Assembly (NCBI GenBank): GCA_917880885.1
Contig: OU862910.1
Location: 22,208,710 to 22,272,709, forward strand
Origin: Limnephilus marmoratus
Lineage: Eukaryota > Arthropoda > Insecta > Trichoptera > Limnephilidae
DNA: 64,000 nt
Direction: 5' to 3'
The notes under the pieces are model-generated. The model was not told the DNA's origin and did not search any database. It saw only the letters and a program-made list of their open reading frames with translations. Of this stretch, positions 45,531 through 57,139 are shown one piece after another. How positions within the stretch are numbered: position 1 is the first letter of the stretch; each line of letters starts with the position of its first letter. Position numbers and translations under genes: made by a program.

Positions 45531-47048
45531 AGTTCGGTGTTTGGGAGAAATTCCTAAAAAATAAAACTAGTTATTTTTATACTAATTTGGGGTCGGGGAA
45601 TCCGAATCTGAAAGAATTAGGCGGCGGCAAGCAATATTAACTGAGTTACACGACTTTAAAATTTTCTATACACACACACATGAAAATATCCCTTTCGAAA
45701 GCATTTTGACACACGTAGTACAAAGATCATAGAAAAACAAGATAACATAGATGTTTTTACCACACAAAATTAAGTGTTGCGATTAAGCAGTAATATCAAT
45801 AACGTAAAATAACATGTTTATATTTTAAGTACTTATTTTTTATAAATTTTACTCACTTTTGTATCACAAACCATGTTACATAAACCCAGCGTAGCTGCTA
45901 AACTACTCGAAAACAGGGATGTTTTTTTGCCGTGACGCGAGCAGGCGGTATAAAGGGGCACAAACCATGTTACACAAACCTAGCGTAGCCGCTAAACTAC
46001 TTGAAAACAGGGATGTTTTTTTGCCGTGACGCGAGCAGGCGGTATAAAGGGGGCACAAACCATGTTACACAAACCTGGCGTAGCCGCTAAACAACTTGAA
46101 AACAGGGATGTTTTTTTGCCGTGACGCGAGCAGGCGGTATAAAGGGGCACAAACCATGTTACACAAACCTGGCGTAGCCGCTAAACTACTTGAAAACAGG
46201 GATGTTTTTTTGCAGTGACGCGAGCAGGCGGTATAAAGGGGCACAAACCATGTTACACAAACCTAGCGTAGCCGCTAAACTACTTGAAAACAGGGATGTT
46301 TTTTTGCCGTGACGCGAGCAGGCGGTATAAAGGGGCACAAACCATGTTACACAAACCTGGCGTAGCCGCTAAACTACTTGAAAACAGGGATGTTTTTTTG
46401 CAGTGACGCGAGCAGGCGGTATAAAGGGGCACAAACCATGTTACACAAACCTAGCGTAGCCGCTAAACTACTTGAAAACAGGGATGTTTTTTTGCCGTGA
46501 CGCGAGCAGGCGGTATAAAGGGGCACAAACCATGTTACACAAACCTAGCGTTAGGTTAGGTTAGTTAATGTGTTATGTGATGAATTATTATGTGAGCAAG
46601 TGTCGTGTTGTTTTATGTTATTGATATAGGGATAAATATTTTTGAGAGCTGGTAACACTGCCGGCACATGTTTTAGTAGACTTCTTGTTTTTCTATGATC
46701 TTTGTACTACGTGTGTCAAAATGCTTTCGAAAGGAATATTTTCATGTGTGTGTGTATAGAAAATTTTAAAGTCGTGTAATTCAGTTAATTTTGCTTGCCG
46801 CCGCCTAATTCTTTCAGATTCGGATTCCCCGGCCCATAGTTAGTATAAAAATAACTAGTTTGATTTTCTAGGAATCAGAATACTTCCAAAATGGCTATTT
46901 TCCTGTATGTGTATAAAAATTTTTAAAGTCGTGTAATTCTGTTAATATTGCTTGCCGCCGCATAATTCTTTCAGATTCGGATCCCCGACCCGATTAGTAT
47001 AAAAATAACTAGTTTTATTTTTTAGGAATTTCTCCCAATCACCGAACT
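45531..47048. mobile_element. Foldback-type element with long inverted repeats
   Basis: The left arm (45531-45741) and right arms pair over about 200 bp (AAGAATTAGGCGGCGGCAAG, CACACGTAGTACAAAGATCA). The right side has two tandem copies of the arm (46678-46872 and 46873-47048); the left has one. The arms enclose a 94-bp tandem array. No coding. The target duplication is unclear. Confidence 0.85.
45865..46555 (+). repeat. 94-bp tandem repeat, about 7.3 copies
   Basis: CACAAACCATGTTACACAAA recurs at 45865, 45959, 46054, 46148, 46242, 46336, 46430 and 46524. Units differ at few sites; two alternating variants (TTTTTGCCGTGACG and TTTTTGCAGTGACG) imply a 188-bp higher-order duplication. Contains GGTATAAAGGGGC, a TATA-like word. 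Confidence 0.95.
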
Positions 47049-47265
47049 TTTTCCAAAAGGAGATAGGATTATGTTGAAGAATTGGCTCGCCAAAATTTCT
47101 ATTAGACTCATAACACAAAAAAATTCTAACTGCAAAATAAAGTAAAATATGTTTATTTATATCTTCAAAGTAAAAGCACTCATTGACAAACTACTAAAAA
47201 GTAGTTTATTGGGACTTTTCTTTTTTCTGTCAAATATTTTTTTTCCTGTCACATTGCATTACTTA

Positions 47266-47421
47266 GGGAACGTACCCATACTACGTGACCAACTTTTTGC
47301 AATTTTTAACCCCCCCCCCCCCCGGTGACCAAAAACCTAAGCAACCCGTCGCTCATTTGTACCAAACGTGGTATTTTGAAGACCCCCCCCTAAACAGGTC
47401 ACGTAGTATAGGTACGTTCCC
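47266..47421. mobile_element. Poly-C MITE family B, copy 2 (Harbinger-like, TTA duplication)
   Basis: Inverted ends GGGAACGTACCCATACTACG and its complement, flanked exactly by TTA (47263-47265, 47422-47424), the TWA-type 3-bp target of PIF/Harbinger elements. Opposite orientation to 42237-42426. Confidence 0.8.
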
Positions 47422-47693
47422 TTAGTCTTTATAATAAATAAATAAAAATTCCAGTACAGAGAAAATGCTTTATCTTCCTCGGGCGTCCCCGATTTTTCTA
47501 TCCTTCAGTACTATATATCACACTGTAACTGATAAAAAAACAACATTTTTATCGATTTTAATTCGACTCGTATGTACAAACATACTCGTAAGTGCGGGGA
47601 AATTAACATAGATTTACCAAAAAATAATATTATGCATACTCGTAGTATAGCGAAATGTGAAATAAAACGTCCCTTTCGGACTTCGACTGGAAT

Positions 47694-47876
47694 TCGAGCT
47701 ACGTCACGAAAAGCGCCTGTATGAGAACCTCGTGTATACATTTTCTATGAACCTTGGTCAAGAGTACCCAAGGTTCGTAGAAAATGTGTTTTAACAAGTT
47801 TAGCTCATGTGGGCCTTTTTCGAAAAAAAACTCGTCAGGCCGCTTTAGAAATTTCGAACGCGTGACGTAGCTTGAA
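47694..47876. mobile_element. Hairpin MITE with CTACGTCACG ends
   Basis: Ends AGCTACGTCACG and CGTGACGTAGCT enclose a central perfect-looking stem of about 20 bp (ACATTTTCTATGAACCTTGG with a 10-nt loop, 47738-47787). A further GCTACGTCACGAA word at 47937 may belong to a second copy. Confidence 0.6.
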
Positions 47877-49330
47877 GTAAAACACTGCCACTTTTATTAC
47901 AGTTAATTCAAATCTCCCAGTGGAACATGGACGGCAAGCTACGTCACGAATTTTTCAGCCAATCACCGCTCCACCCCCTCGATAAGCTAACCTCGTTAAG
48001 AAGAAGCCATACTAAATAATGCAAAATCATACAAAATCGTATGTTTTTGTTTTGAAAATTGAAGTATTACAGATGCTTTGATTAAATACTGCGTGTAGAA
48101 CATATCTTGGCCCTTAAAAATATTGGTCAGTTTTTTTTATAAGTCTTTTAATAAGCCTATAAAAAAATAAAATATAAAGTCTGTGAAAAACACTTTTAAG
48201 TTCAAACTCTCCTATTTATAAACCCCTTTTCGGATATGGTTTTATTGTTTAATGTAGAAAATTCAGTTTCTTTTATAATAATCGCAAAAATGATATTTTC
48301 GCCCGAAGTTCACAAAATAAAATTAAATATGCATTTTCGCGTTGTCATTTTACAATACGGCCGGCAGTAGACGAATTTGGATTTTTAAAGTGAATTCTAT
48401 GCCGTCCACCGAAGGGCTACATAACTTGTAACGCCCGTATTTTTATCAGTTTGCCCCTGAACCACCGTGAACGGAGCGGGAAACGGATGTTAGGCTTCGC
48501 GTCGCTTTGTTCCGTGAAATAAGTGATTTTTCCTGGACTATTGGATCGCCTTAAACGCGTTTCCACGAACCTTGAAGAGTACCTATTATGTAATTTGAAT
48601 TAACACGTCATTATTTTGTCTCTATTACACCCTGTACGTATGGACGTGTTACACTATAACGCATTAAATCCACCCCCGGTCAGGGCAGGCCAAGCCCAGT
48701 ATCGACTTTTCGAGTCATTTTGCTCCATTGCAATTGCATATTCAATACGAATCGTTCCCACTAAATCATAGACCAAGTTCACACCAACCCACATCGGGTG
48801 CGCCTGCTTATCCAGGCCGGACATTTATCTGCGCCGGTGGTTGAACCCGATTTCGCCATTTGCGTCCGCGGTCGCGTGACCGGGGCGGGCGAATCCGGGC
48901 ACATCTCGTGAATAATGCGGATCGGGTTAGAACTCCGCCCACGCACTTTGGGTCGGTCCTAGACACAAAACTGCGGGATCTCAATGGAGACTATGCTCCG
49001 TGTTCAATCCGAATAATTACATAAAATTAACACCCACCGACAACTTGGCAAATGGGCAGCATTGCAGGTAGGTGTCTACATATTAAAGTAAAAAATAAAT
49101 CATTTTTGAAACTTGTTGCATCACAAATAATGTCAAAGAAAATGCTGCCTGCAATATCGGAGGGTAGAAGTTCGATGGAAATCTACTGGCAGAAACGGTT
49201 GATATCTGAAGGAGGCTTTTATTTGCAGGACCGGTAGATTGCCACTGCTGATTACTGATTGGTACCTGATTTACATTATGATAATATTGATGACGAGGAT
49301 AATATATATTTTCGCGGCTGCTATACATAC
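47877..49330. other. Spacer with a CpG-rich block
   Basis: 48380-49010 is clearly more GC- and CpG-rich than its surroundings (GCGCCGGTGGTTG, CGGTCGCGTGACCGGGGCG) but has no open frame, splice pattern or repeat I recognise. It could be an unidentified repeat or an unannotated promoter region. Confidence 0.4.
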
Positions 49331-49860
49331 TTAGGCTGAAGTACATACTTACCTATTTTTTCCTAGGGGGGGGGGGGGGGGGGCACAAGGGGCGGACGGG
49401 CAAAAAAATCAACAATTACTGTTAGAAATAAACTTGAAGTATCATACTTCAAGTTTATCTCTACAAGTTCAAGTATGTATAGGAAGGTTTATGAAAGTGT
49501 CAAAACAATCGAAAAATTAAATGTTTAAAAAAGACAGTTTTAGCTTCTAAGTATGTACTGTGATGGAATCTCCACAGTACACAAAAATACCGTCTTGGGG
49601 GGGGGGGGGGGGGGGGGGGGCACGTCCGTGGGGGGGCACGGACGGGCAAAAAAATCAACAATTACTGTTAGAAATAAATTTGAAGTATTATACTTCAAGT
49701 TTATCTCTACAAGTTCAAGTATGTATTAAATGAAAAATTAAATGTTTAAAAAAGACAGTTTTAGCTTCTAAGTATGTACTGTGATGGAATCTCCACAGTA
49801 CACAAAAATACCGTCTTGGGGGGGGGGGGGGCACGTCCGTCTAAATCCGCCCTTGCCTTT
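49331..49860. mobile_element. Duplicated poly-G element with palindrome
   Basis: Two direct copies of about 210-230 bp (GACGGGCAAAAAAATCAACA to AATACCGTCTTGGGG), starting near 49395 and 49637, each with the palindrome AACTTGAAGTATCATACTTC and closed by long G runs (up to more than 20 G). The second copy lacks a ~35-bp segment. No coding. Confidence 0.75.
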
Positions 49861-50689
49861 TTTTTATTTAAATATACAGAAGCAAAAAAATAAAATAACA
49901 CTCTTAAAAAATATTTACTAAAACATATGCATCTCTCTCTAACACGATATGTTCTTTCATTCCTCCACCCTTCCTATTGTCCAAGTACCTGCCCTTATCT
50001 GACAGTGTGGATAACCTACATACCCAAGTGTGTGACATTTACGACAATAAATTATGACGCAATCAATCTGCTAAAGAAGTCTGTGCAATGATCAACCACA
50101 GTGATCTCTCGGTGCATTTGATGCGGTGCGTAGTCAATTGATGCCTTAGTGAGTTTACTACGAATCTGTTACGTGCTTGTGCAGTGATTACCACCAACTG
50201 TGTCCCTCGAGATCATAATATCGAACAAGGGGAAGTCAGCCCTTTACAAATATCCAATGTTTACATATTTTTGTCAACTTGAAAAGTTTATAAATTTATT
50301 GATTACAGTCTAACCTAGAAAAAAAATTACTAAATTGAATTCTAAATTAAAAACTACAAATTGAAGAGAATGTGTGCGACTAGAATATCTATTAATCTAA
50401 ACACGGAAAATAAATTGTGTATTTGATTTTTAAATTGTTGATTTTGTTCATTTTTTATTCATAGGTACATTTCAAACATTTTTATGTGTCGTGTCGATTG
50501 AAAAATCTGAAACAAACAATATTATAAACTCTCTCCTTTGACGTGATTTAAAATTATGTTGGCTTATTTTTTAGTATTTAATCCATCTATCAACTCTATA
50601 TACATATTATACCCTTATAATTAACGATGCAGGACTGTTGAAACATAGATTCAATAAGAACATGAAAGACTGATTGAGGAAAACCTGTA
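49861..50689. other. AT-rich spacer
   Basis: No gene or repeat recognised. Confidence 0.4.
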
Positions 50690-51225
50690 GACCACTCCAG
50701 CAGGACCCTCGAAATATTGCCTTACCCGCAGTGGGAAGGATTGATTCACATGTCCGTCACTCCTGGACCCACCGACCCACCAGATTCCTACCCACCCCTT
50801 ATACCCTTTTCCTTCCCACTACTTCCTCTCCTTCCTTTCCCTAAATAGACCCTCCACACAGCATCCCCAAAGATGACATAGGCGCTGAGGGGAATTGTTA
50901 TGTCTGCCCTTTCCTCGGCAGATAGTAATTATTAAATACGGTTCTTTGAATATAAAAGTGTTTATTTACTGGAATAACCTAGCTGGTTAGCTACGACTGT
51001 TTACTATTCGGGGGTAGGTAAATCTCTGGAGCCTTGCCACGGGAGCTCGCAAAGTATATCTCTGAGACTGCTTCTTGTACGCCAATGCCATCTGGCGAGC
51101 TATGGTGCAAGCTACATGCTTACCGCCATCTATCGTATTCTTTCCATATGAAATACTTAATTACTCTACATCACAGGAATTATTTTCCTCAGGGCTTACT
51201 GTGTGGAGCTAATGTAAAAAAATGA
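50690..51225 (-). repeat. Interspersed repeat family C, copy split by a solo LTR
   Basis: Inverted copy matching 35940-36165: GTCCGTCACTCCTGG, CTTCCTTTCCCTAAA, CAGCATCCCCAAAGATGACA and GTGTGGAGCTAATGT. Interrupted at 50896-51175. Confidence 0.75.
50896..51175. mobile_element. Solo LTR with 5-bp target duplication
   Basis: 280 bp beginning TGTTATGTCTGCC and ending TACATCACA (TG..CA ends), flanked by GGAAT on both sides (50891-50895, 51176-51180). Other copies of the host repeat read straight across this site, confirming the insertion. It contains an A/T-rich TATAAAAG word. It is the footprint of an LTR retrotransposon removed by LTR recombination; no coding remains. Confidence 0.88.
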
Positions 51226-53528
51226 AGAAGGGACAATGAGCAAAACCGCGGATCTATGATCTGTGCATTAAGCCGGTCTTGTTATTGAGCCCTTGTGTTC
51301 TAGTTAGTTGGAAGGTAATTTAGTGAGCGGCTTGATGTACGAGTACTACACACTTTCAGCTGGTAATTTATCTATTCGTGCTGTCGTGTTAGTGTTAGCT
51401 GTTAGCTGTTAGCTGTTAGCTCCAGCCGTTAGCCCCAGCCTCTGGCAGCGCCGGGATTGGCTGTGTCGGGAGCCCTCTGTCGTGGCATCTCGGAAACTAT
51501 TAATTATAGGCGGAGAGAAAATAATTAATTTTGTCGTTTCAACAGCAATTAATCATTTCGTTTAACAATTGAATCGTTTGCTGATTTATCATTGTTCCTC
51601 ATCGTAAATCCTTTTTAGAAGGTTCATCCAATTGCTCAATTAAACAAATGCATCTTTTTACGAGGCAGAAAAAGAAAGCGCAATCCTTTCTTATGTGCCC
51701 TGTCATATTTTCTCCCTGCCTCTTCTAGCCTTTTATATTATCTTCCAACCACTTTAAGATTCTTTCAGCCATTACTAGTCTCTACCATAACCCAATTTAG
51801 TTTTAAATTTTATTTTGCAAATAATATAGTTTAAAAACCAGTACATTCCAAAGGCAAGAAAGAATATTAAAAAAAATATATATATTTAACATAATAAATA
51901 TATTTACACGTAGGACAAAAAAGGTTACACGAAGGTAACTAGAGTTAAAGCTTACATATTACCCAATTCACGCTTAAATTCTTTGTAGAACATAATAATA
52001 TTAACGTTATATTTATATAGCAAAGTTTAGTGTCATTTCACTTCTAGTGTGCTTCATGTGAAAAGCATCCACATTTCCTGCTAACCATTGCTAAGTTAGT
52101 TTTGCAACTGGGAAGAATCAGTAGCCTGTGTTGGCGGCCTCGCGTTATTCAAACCTCCGTCAACCATTTTCAGACTTCTTCAGCATTTTCATCCTCTTTC
52201 ATCATCTCTCTACCCGTCCTACTTTCGTTAAGCATCTTTTAGCCTCTACCAGCCTCATCCGCCCCTATCACCGTCAACCATTTTAAACCCCTTTCAGCAT
52301 CCTTCAGTCTCTTTCAGTGTCTTCCAGAATCTTCCTGCCCCTCCCAGTTGCTTTCAGAATCTTTTAACCTCTTGCAGCCTCTCTCCCTGTCCCTCCCAGC
52401 TTCTTTCTGAGCCTCGCCCAGGCACGTTGTCCAGAAGGTTTAGTTTCGTACGCTGTTTAAAGACAGACCTCTCTCTCTCTCATAACCATGAGTACAATGT
52501 GTTGATTCGTCGATTGGCTCTTGCGCTGCTGGTTAAGAGAGGTTGATGGGTCAATGAACATATTTCTTGATTATTCCTGTGTCTTCCCGTTCCTACTGCA
52601 ATATCTTCTCTCGGCCCTAGGACTAGGACCATTCTAACGCTTTGTTTTGAAACCAGCAGAGAAGTTGTTTGTCTCCGGTAATTGGAAGACCAGCAGGTAC
52701 GTGATTTGTTTGACACGTTATTAAAATAGACACGCGAAACCACTATTATTTAGTTACGTGGTCACCGGTCTGTAAGTGGATGACAATACTAAACTCGTGG
52801 TTTGTAATTGTAATTATTATTATAAAACATTGCGAAATTCTTATTATTTTACACCAAAGAAAAGCTATCGAAATGTAGAGTTATTACCTCTAGTCTCATG
52901 AAATTGGTTCATTATAGGAAAAATAAATTTTTCCGACCTCATTGTGCTGATTTTATCCTATAATTTCGAAGCAACTTGTTTACCGTACCTACACTATTAG
53001 AAAAAGTAATTCGAAGTAATTGAGAGGTTGATCTACATTTAAAATACTTGTCACTATTTGTAACTGCTTCCGTGCGTCCATGTAACTTTTCCCTGCGACA
53101 CTAGCCCACTCGAGCAACTTCCCCCTGTGTCACCCCCCTTCCTACCCGGCCAACAGGCTCCCGAACGCGGCGCCTGGGCGGCCCACGCCCCCCAGGTGAC
53201 CGATGCTCACTTGAATCCAAGATTTCCAAGTCCTGGAAGTATCACCAGTCAAACACACGCTATCTGCCATCTGTACTCCGAATCGAGGAATCTTGCCACA
53301 GATAGCATGGCGGACATTACGCGATAGCAGCCTTCGATCGGAAATCTGGATAAAAAAAACATTTTCTCGGTGTTTTTAGTTACACCCACGGAGGATAGAA
53401 GTTTCCTCCGTGATTACACCCGTCTTCAGTAGTCATTTGAATTTTGTGCTTTTTAAATCTTCTACTCGCACAGAATTACGCTGAAAAAAAATTTTTGGGA
53501 TAGAAAATGCGAAAGAAACACCTGCATA
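51226..53528. other. Spacer, low-complexity patches
   Basis: 51388-51440 has a TTAGCTG repeat. 52140-52420 is a pyrimidine-rich degenerate array (CTTTCAGCATCTT-type units). 53100-53210 is a short GC-rich block with an AG|..|GTGACC outline but no recognisable protein. No gene is called. Confidence 0.4.
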
Positions 53529-53599
53529 TCAGTGGCGGTCCGCGGGTTTTCATATAACTAGAGTGGTAAGATTGAAAAATACGACCTTATAGTTTTATA

Positions 53600-53720
53600 G
53601 ACCTTGTAGCTGGCAATTATTTTTTTTTTTTTAAATTTCAACTTTTTGTATGAAGATTATCAGAATTCTTTCAAGGGTTGCGCCGCATTCACATTTCAAT
53701 CTTCATACAAAAAGTTGAAT
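53600..53720. mobile_element. Small hairpin insertion in the left arm
   Basis: TTCAACTTTTTGTATGAAGAT and its inverted copy near 53694-53717 flank about 50 bp. The right arm of the host element lacks it, so it is probably a later insertion. Confidence 0.6.
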
Positions 53721-54565
53721 ATTTGAAATAAATAAAATTAATTTTCAGCTGAAACAACATTAGTCCAGTCAAGTTAAACATGAAAAGGGGGTTGTGCTTG
53801 CAAAAGGTCCGGTCATTTTGAATTTTTTGTATGTTGTTAGGACCTAAACCAGTAATAAAAAAAATTTTTTGGAACTTTGAAAGTGCTGTGCGAGCGGCGG
53901 TGGACCCAAAAACCAAGAAATTTTCAGATTTTTTTCAGTTTTTGCTCAATATCTCAGTGAAGGAAGGGTCTGACCGGCATAGTTAGTACACATACTTTTA
54001 AAGTAGACTAAATTTGCTACAATTTGAAATCAAAGCAAGCTATATACAGCCATTGGTTTCAAGATACAGTTCTTCGAAAATAGACCATTTTTTCCAAAAA
54101 GTGAAATTTTTTCGAAATGGTCACTTATTTTGTAAAATATTTTCTAAAACACGTATCCCACGTCAAATATTATAAGAAATAAAATTGTAGTAAATTTAAT
54201 TAGCTTTCATTTAAAACTAGATTGATAACTGTAGACTTAACGGTTCTCTCAAGAACGCCAAATAACCAAAATCAGTCGTAGGCAGGTTTTGGGGGGAAAT
54301 GCAAATAAACTGTTCTCACGTCTTTTTATGGATTTATTTATCAAACAGTTATAATTTTTTTTTGTTATTGTTAACACATTTTTGATGAAAAAAAGAAAAG
54401 ATAATACATCTATCGGGAATTACGTCATCTTCAAACATTGTTTTATATACCTACATACTAAAATGCTTGTACAAACATCATGGTACCTACTGTAAGGACA
54501 AGTTATATGTACACAAAAAATAAAACTAATATAAATCATGTAGGTATTGTGTCTTGGTTGCCAAA

Positions 54566-56270
54566 TCATGTCTTTCTTTTTATCTTAGATGGCCCGGGCT
54601 TAGGCTCGCATGAAGAAGGTGTCTCGATATCTGTGATGGACGCTGGGAGAGGCGCCCAGTCTGTAGTCGGGTCATCTTCATCGTCCGAGCATTTCAGCTC
54701 CACATCCGGGACGTTATTGTACAATTTTCCACCGCATGACTTACAGAGGACTGAGCAGTGGAGCCCAGCCTATCTGCACGAGCAGCTCCCAGAGCATCCT
54801 TTCTTGCATTTACATGAAAATTTTCGCAGAAGGGCAGGAGGTGCGGGATCCATCGTGGTGGGGATGGGGGTGAGTCCTTGAGAAGACAGCTTCCACCCCC
54901 ATTCAGTGGGATTCAAGTTGATTCCTCTCCACTTCTGTACTTGGAGGTAGCACCTTGCTGTATGGTGGCCTGCGGCATCTTCCGTCGGTGGCAAACGGGC
55001 GAGGTTTATGCTTGTTGAAGTGACAAACGTCTTATACCTCAAGAAATCCAAAGTATCTCTCGCGATGTCACCCCCATATAGAGCCACAAAGCACTTGATG
55101 CCTGCTTCACTTATGGCTTGTGGGGTGGAGTCTGGCCGAAGGAAGATATCCACATGCTCACTCTTGCTCAGAAGTGTGGTGATTTTGGTCTTTCCTTGGC
55201 CAAACGGTTCTGAGGTGGTATCGCACCCGGTAAACGCGTGGGTGAATAGTACCGTTCCCGGTAATCGCCGGGAGTCCTGGTGATTGTAGGAGATCGTAGA
55301 GTAGTGACAGCAAACAGCTTCCCCCTTGGTGCTCTTCTGAAGATAGACGTTAGTCTCTTCAGCACCTAAACCATTGAGAAGAACGAGCAGGTCGACGTCT
55401 TCTCCCACTATGACGACCCGATCGGCTACTGCTCTTTTTGAAAGCGCCATCATGACGATCTCCCGATCCGCATCTTCTTCGGCAACAGCCACGTCTACTC
55501 CATCCTTCTGAAAGGCGTCACAGAGAAGAGTTATAAGGCGTCTCTTATTGTTCTCATTGCCCAATACATGCTCTTGAGCAATTTGAATTACTGTGGATTC
55601 ATCGAACGTCAATTCGTAACTGGAATGAGCTGCGCAGCGCCGGAGTCTTTCCGCTGTTTTTTTGGTAGCATCTTCGGGGTAGCCGTCAAAAACGATGGAG
55701 ACGTTCTTCCCAAAGTGGTGTCGGACGTAGGTGGTATAACGCGTCAAAAGTGCTCGAACCGTACTCTTCCGCTGCCACACGACCTTGTGCAAGAGGTAGC
55801 CACCATCCAAAATATCGTGAGTGCTGGCATCTATCGGCGTGTGGCTGGAAAGAGGAGTGAAGGCAGAGTACAGAGTAGATTTTGTGCCCTTGCGCATCCC
55901 TTGGTCATTGAACAGAGACATCGGGAACGGGGCCAATTCATACTTGAAGTCATCCTAAATCCTGTTCAGATTGCTTTGTAATACACACTTGCTGGAAAAT
56001 TGTGAGCGGATCCACAGCCACTCTTCTGTTTTTGTCCGGCAGTTTAACGGTCGAGGTGATCGATGATGCCTTGTCGTACATTTGCCCCACAATCTTCATC
56101 ACTCCCTCCGTTCCAACTCTCTGGGCTATGTGGCAATTAATTTCAGGACCTGCCAGTAAACCACTACTGAGAGAAATCAAACTGTCAGTTTTTCGCAACA
56201 CACTGAGAGCTGCCCTGAAAGGGCCGGGTGCGGGTAAGGAGGTCAAGAGGGGGGAGGACAATGAAAACAT
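54566..56270 (-). pseudogene. FEN1/XPG-like nuclease with C-terminal Cys8 zinc finger, transposon-borne
   Basis: Read on the minus strand. The N-terminal part (56270-55950) ends VDPLTIFQQVCITKQSEQD; one frameshift near 55955 leads into 388 residues (55936-54770). Key acidic positions resemble FEN/XPG nucleases: VFDGYPED, AVAEEDADREIVMMA, VVIVGEDVDLLVLL, and a HAFTGCDTTSEPFGQGK block. The end is a cysteine cluster CKCKKGCSGSCSC; a TAG (54770-54772) interrupts it, after which GLHCSVLCKSCGG continues in frame to a TGA at 54566-54568, giving eight cysteines. TTTTAG before 56270 may be an acceptor, so upstream exons are possible. Two lesions only: recently inactivated. Expected role: DNA cleavage during transposition; function inferred. 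Confidence 0.8.
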
Positions 56271-57139
56271 TTTGCTAAAATATTAATGGTTCTTTTAAAT
56301 TTGAGTTAAGTAAGTTTCCCAATTATTGTATTGCTTAAATTTGACTTAAGGTCGTTATACTGGTCGATAATTATGCCATAAAATAAACCCATGATGACTC
56401 ATGGGTATAGGTACTAATGGGTACTTGACATTTGAAATGGTCGTAATTATATTATTACCCTAGGATAAATCCACGATGACTAATGGAATTACTTCACAGC
56501 ACATTAAAACCATAAAAAGACGTGAGAACAGTTTTTTTGCATTTCCCCCCAAAACCCACCTATGACTGTTTTTGGTTATCTGGCGTTCTTGAGAGAACCA
56601 TTAGGTCTACAGATATCAATTTAGTTTTAAATGAAAGCTAATTAAATTTACTATAATTTTATTTCATATAATATTTGACGTGGGATACGTGTTTTAGAAA
56701 ATATTGTACAAAATAAGTGACCATTTCGAAAAATATTCACTTTTTGGAAAAAGTGGCCTATTTTTGAAGAACTGTATCTTGGAAACCAATGGCTGCATAT
56801 AGCTCGCTTTGATTTCAAATTGTAGCAAATTTAGTCTACTTTAAAAGTATTTAAACTAACTATACCAGTCAGACTCTTCCTTCACTGAGATATTGAGCAA
56901 TAACTGAAAAAAATCCGAAAATTTCTTGGTTTTTTGGGTTCACCGCCGCTCGCACAGCATTTTCGAAGTTGCAAATTTTTTTTTTTTATTACTGGTTTAG
57001 GTCCTAACAACACATAAAAAAATCAGAATAACCGGACCTTTTGCAAGCACGGATGTACATCTTGACTGGGCTACATCAGTAATGTCGTATTTTTCAATCT
57101 TAGCACTCTAGGTCACAGAAAACTCACGGACCGCACTCT

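Larger units (their letters stand above)
53529..57139 (-). mobile_element. Long-TIR DNA transposon carrying an XPG-like nuclease (Academ-like)
   Basis: Inverted arms of about 630-800 bp (53529-54335 and 56510-57139) pair closely: AGTGGCGGTCCG ends, AAGATTGAAAAATACGAC, GCGAGCGGCGGTG, TTCACTGAGATATTGAGCAA and AAAAGACGTGAGAACAG. TGCATA flanks both ends (53523-53528, 57140-57145), a possible 6-bp target duplication. The minus-strand gene between the arms encodes a FEN/XPG-like nuclease with eight cysteines at its end, the pair of accessory domains I recall for Academ-superfamily transposons. No DDE transposase is present, so this is a deletion derivative or a new architecture. Confidence 0.8.

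Noticed and set aside
45865..46555. Regular 94-bp repeats considered as a CRISPR-like array
   Set aside because: The whole unit repeats without variable spacers, and it lies between inverted arms in a eukaryotic genome.
53127..53327. GC-rich open frame that could be an exon of another gene
   Set aside because: No homology, no convincing acceptor, and no neighbouring exons in phase.
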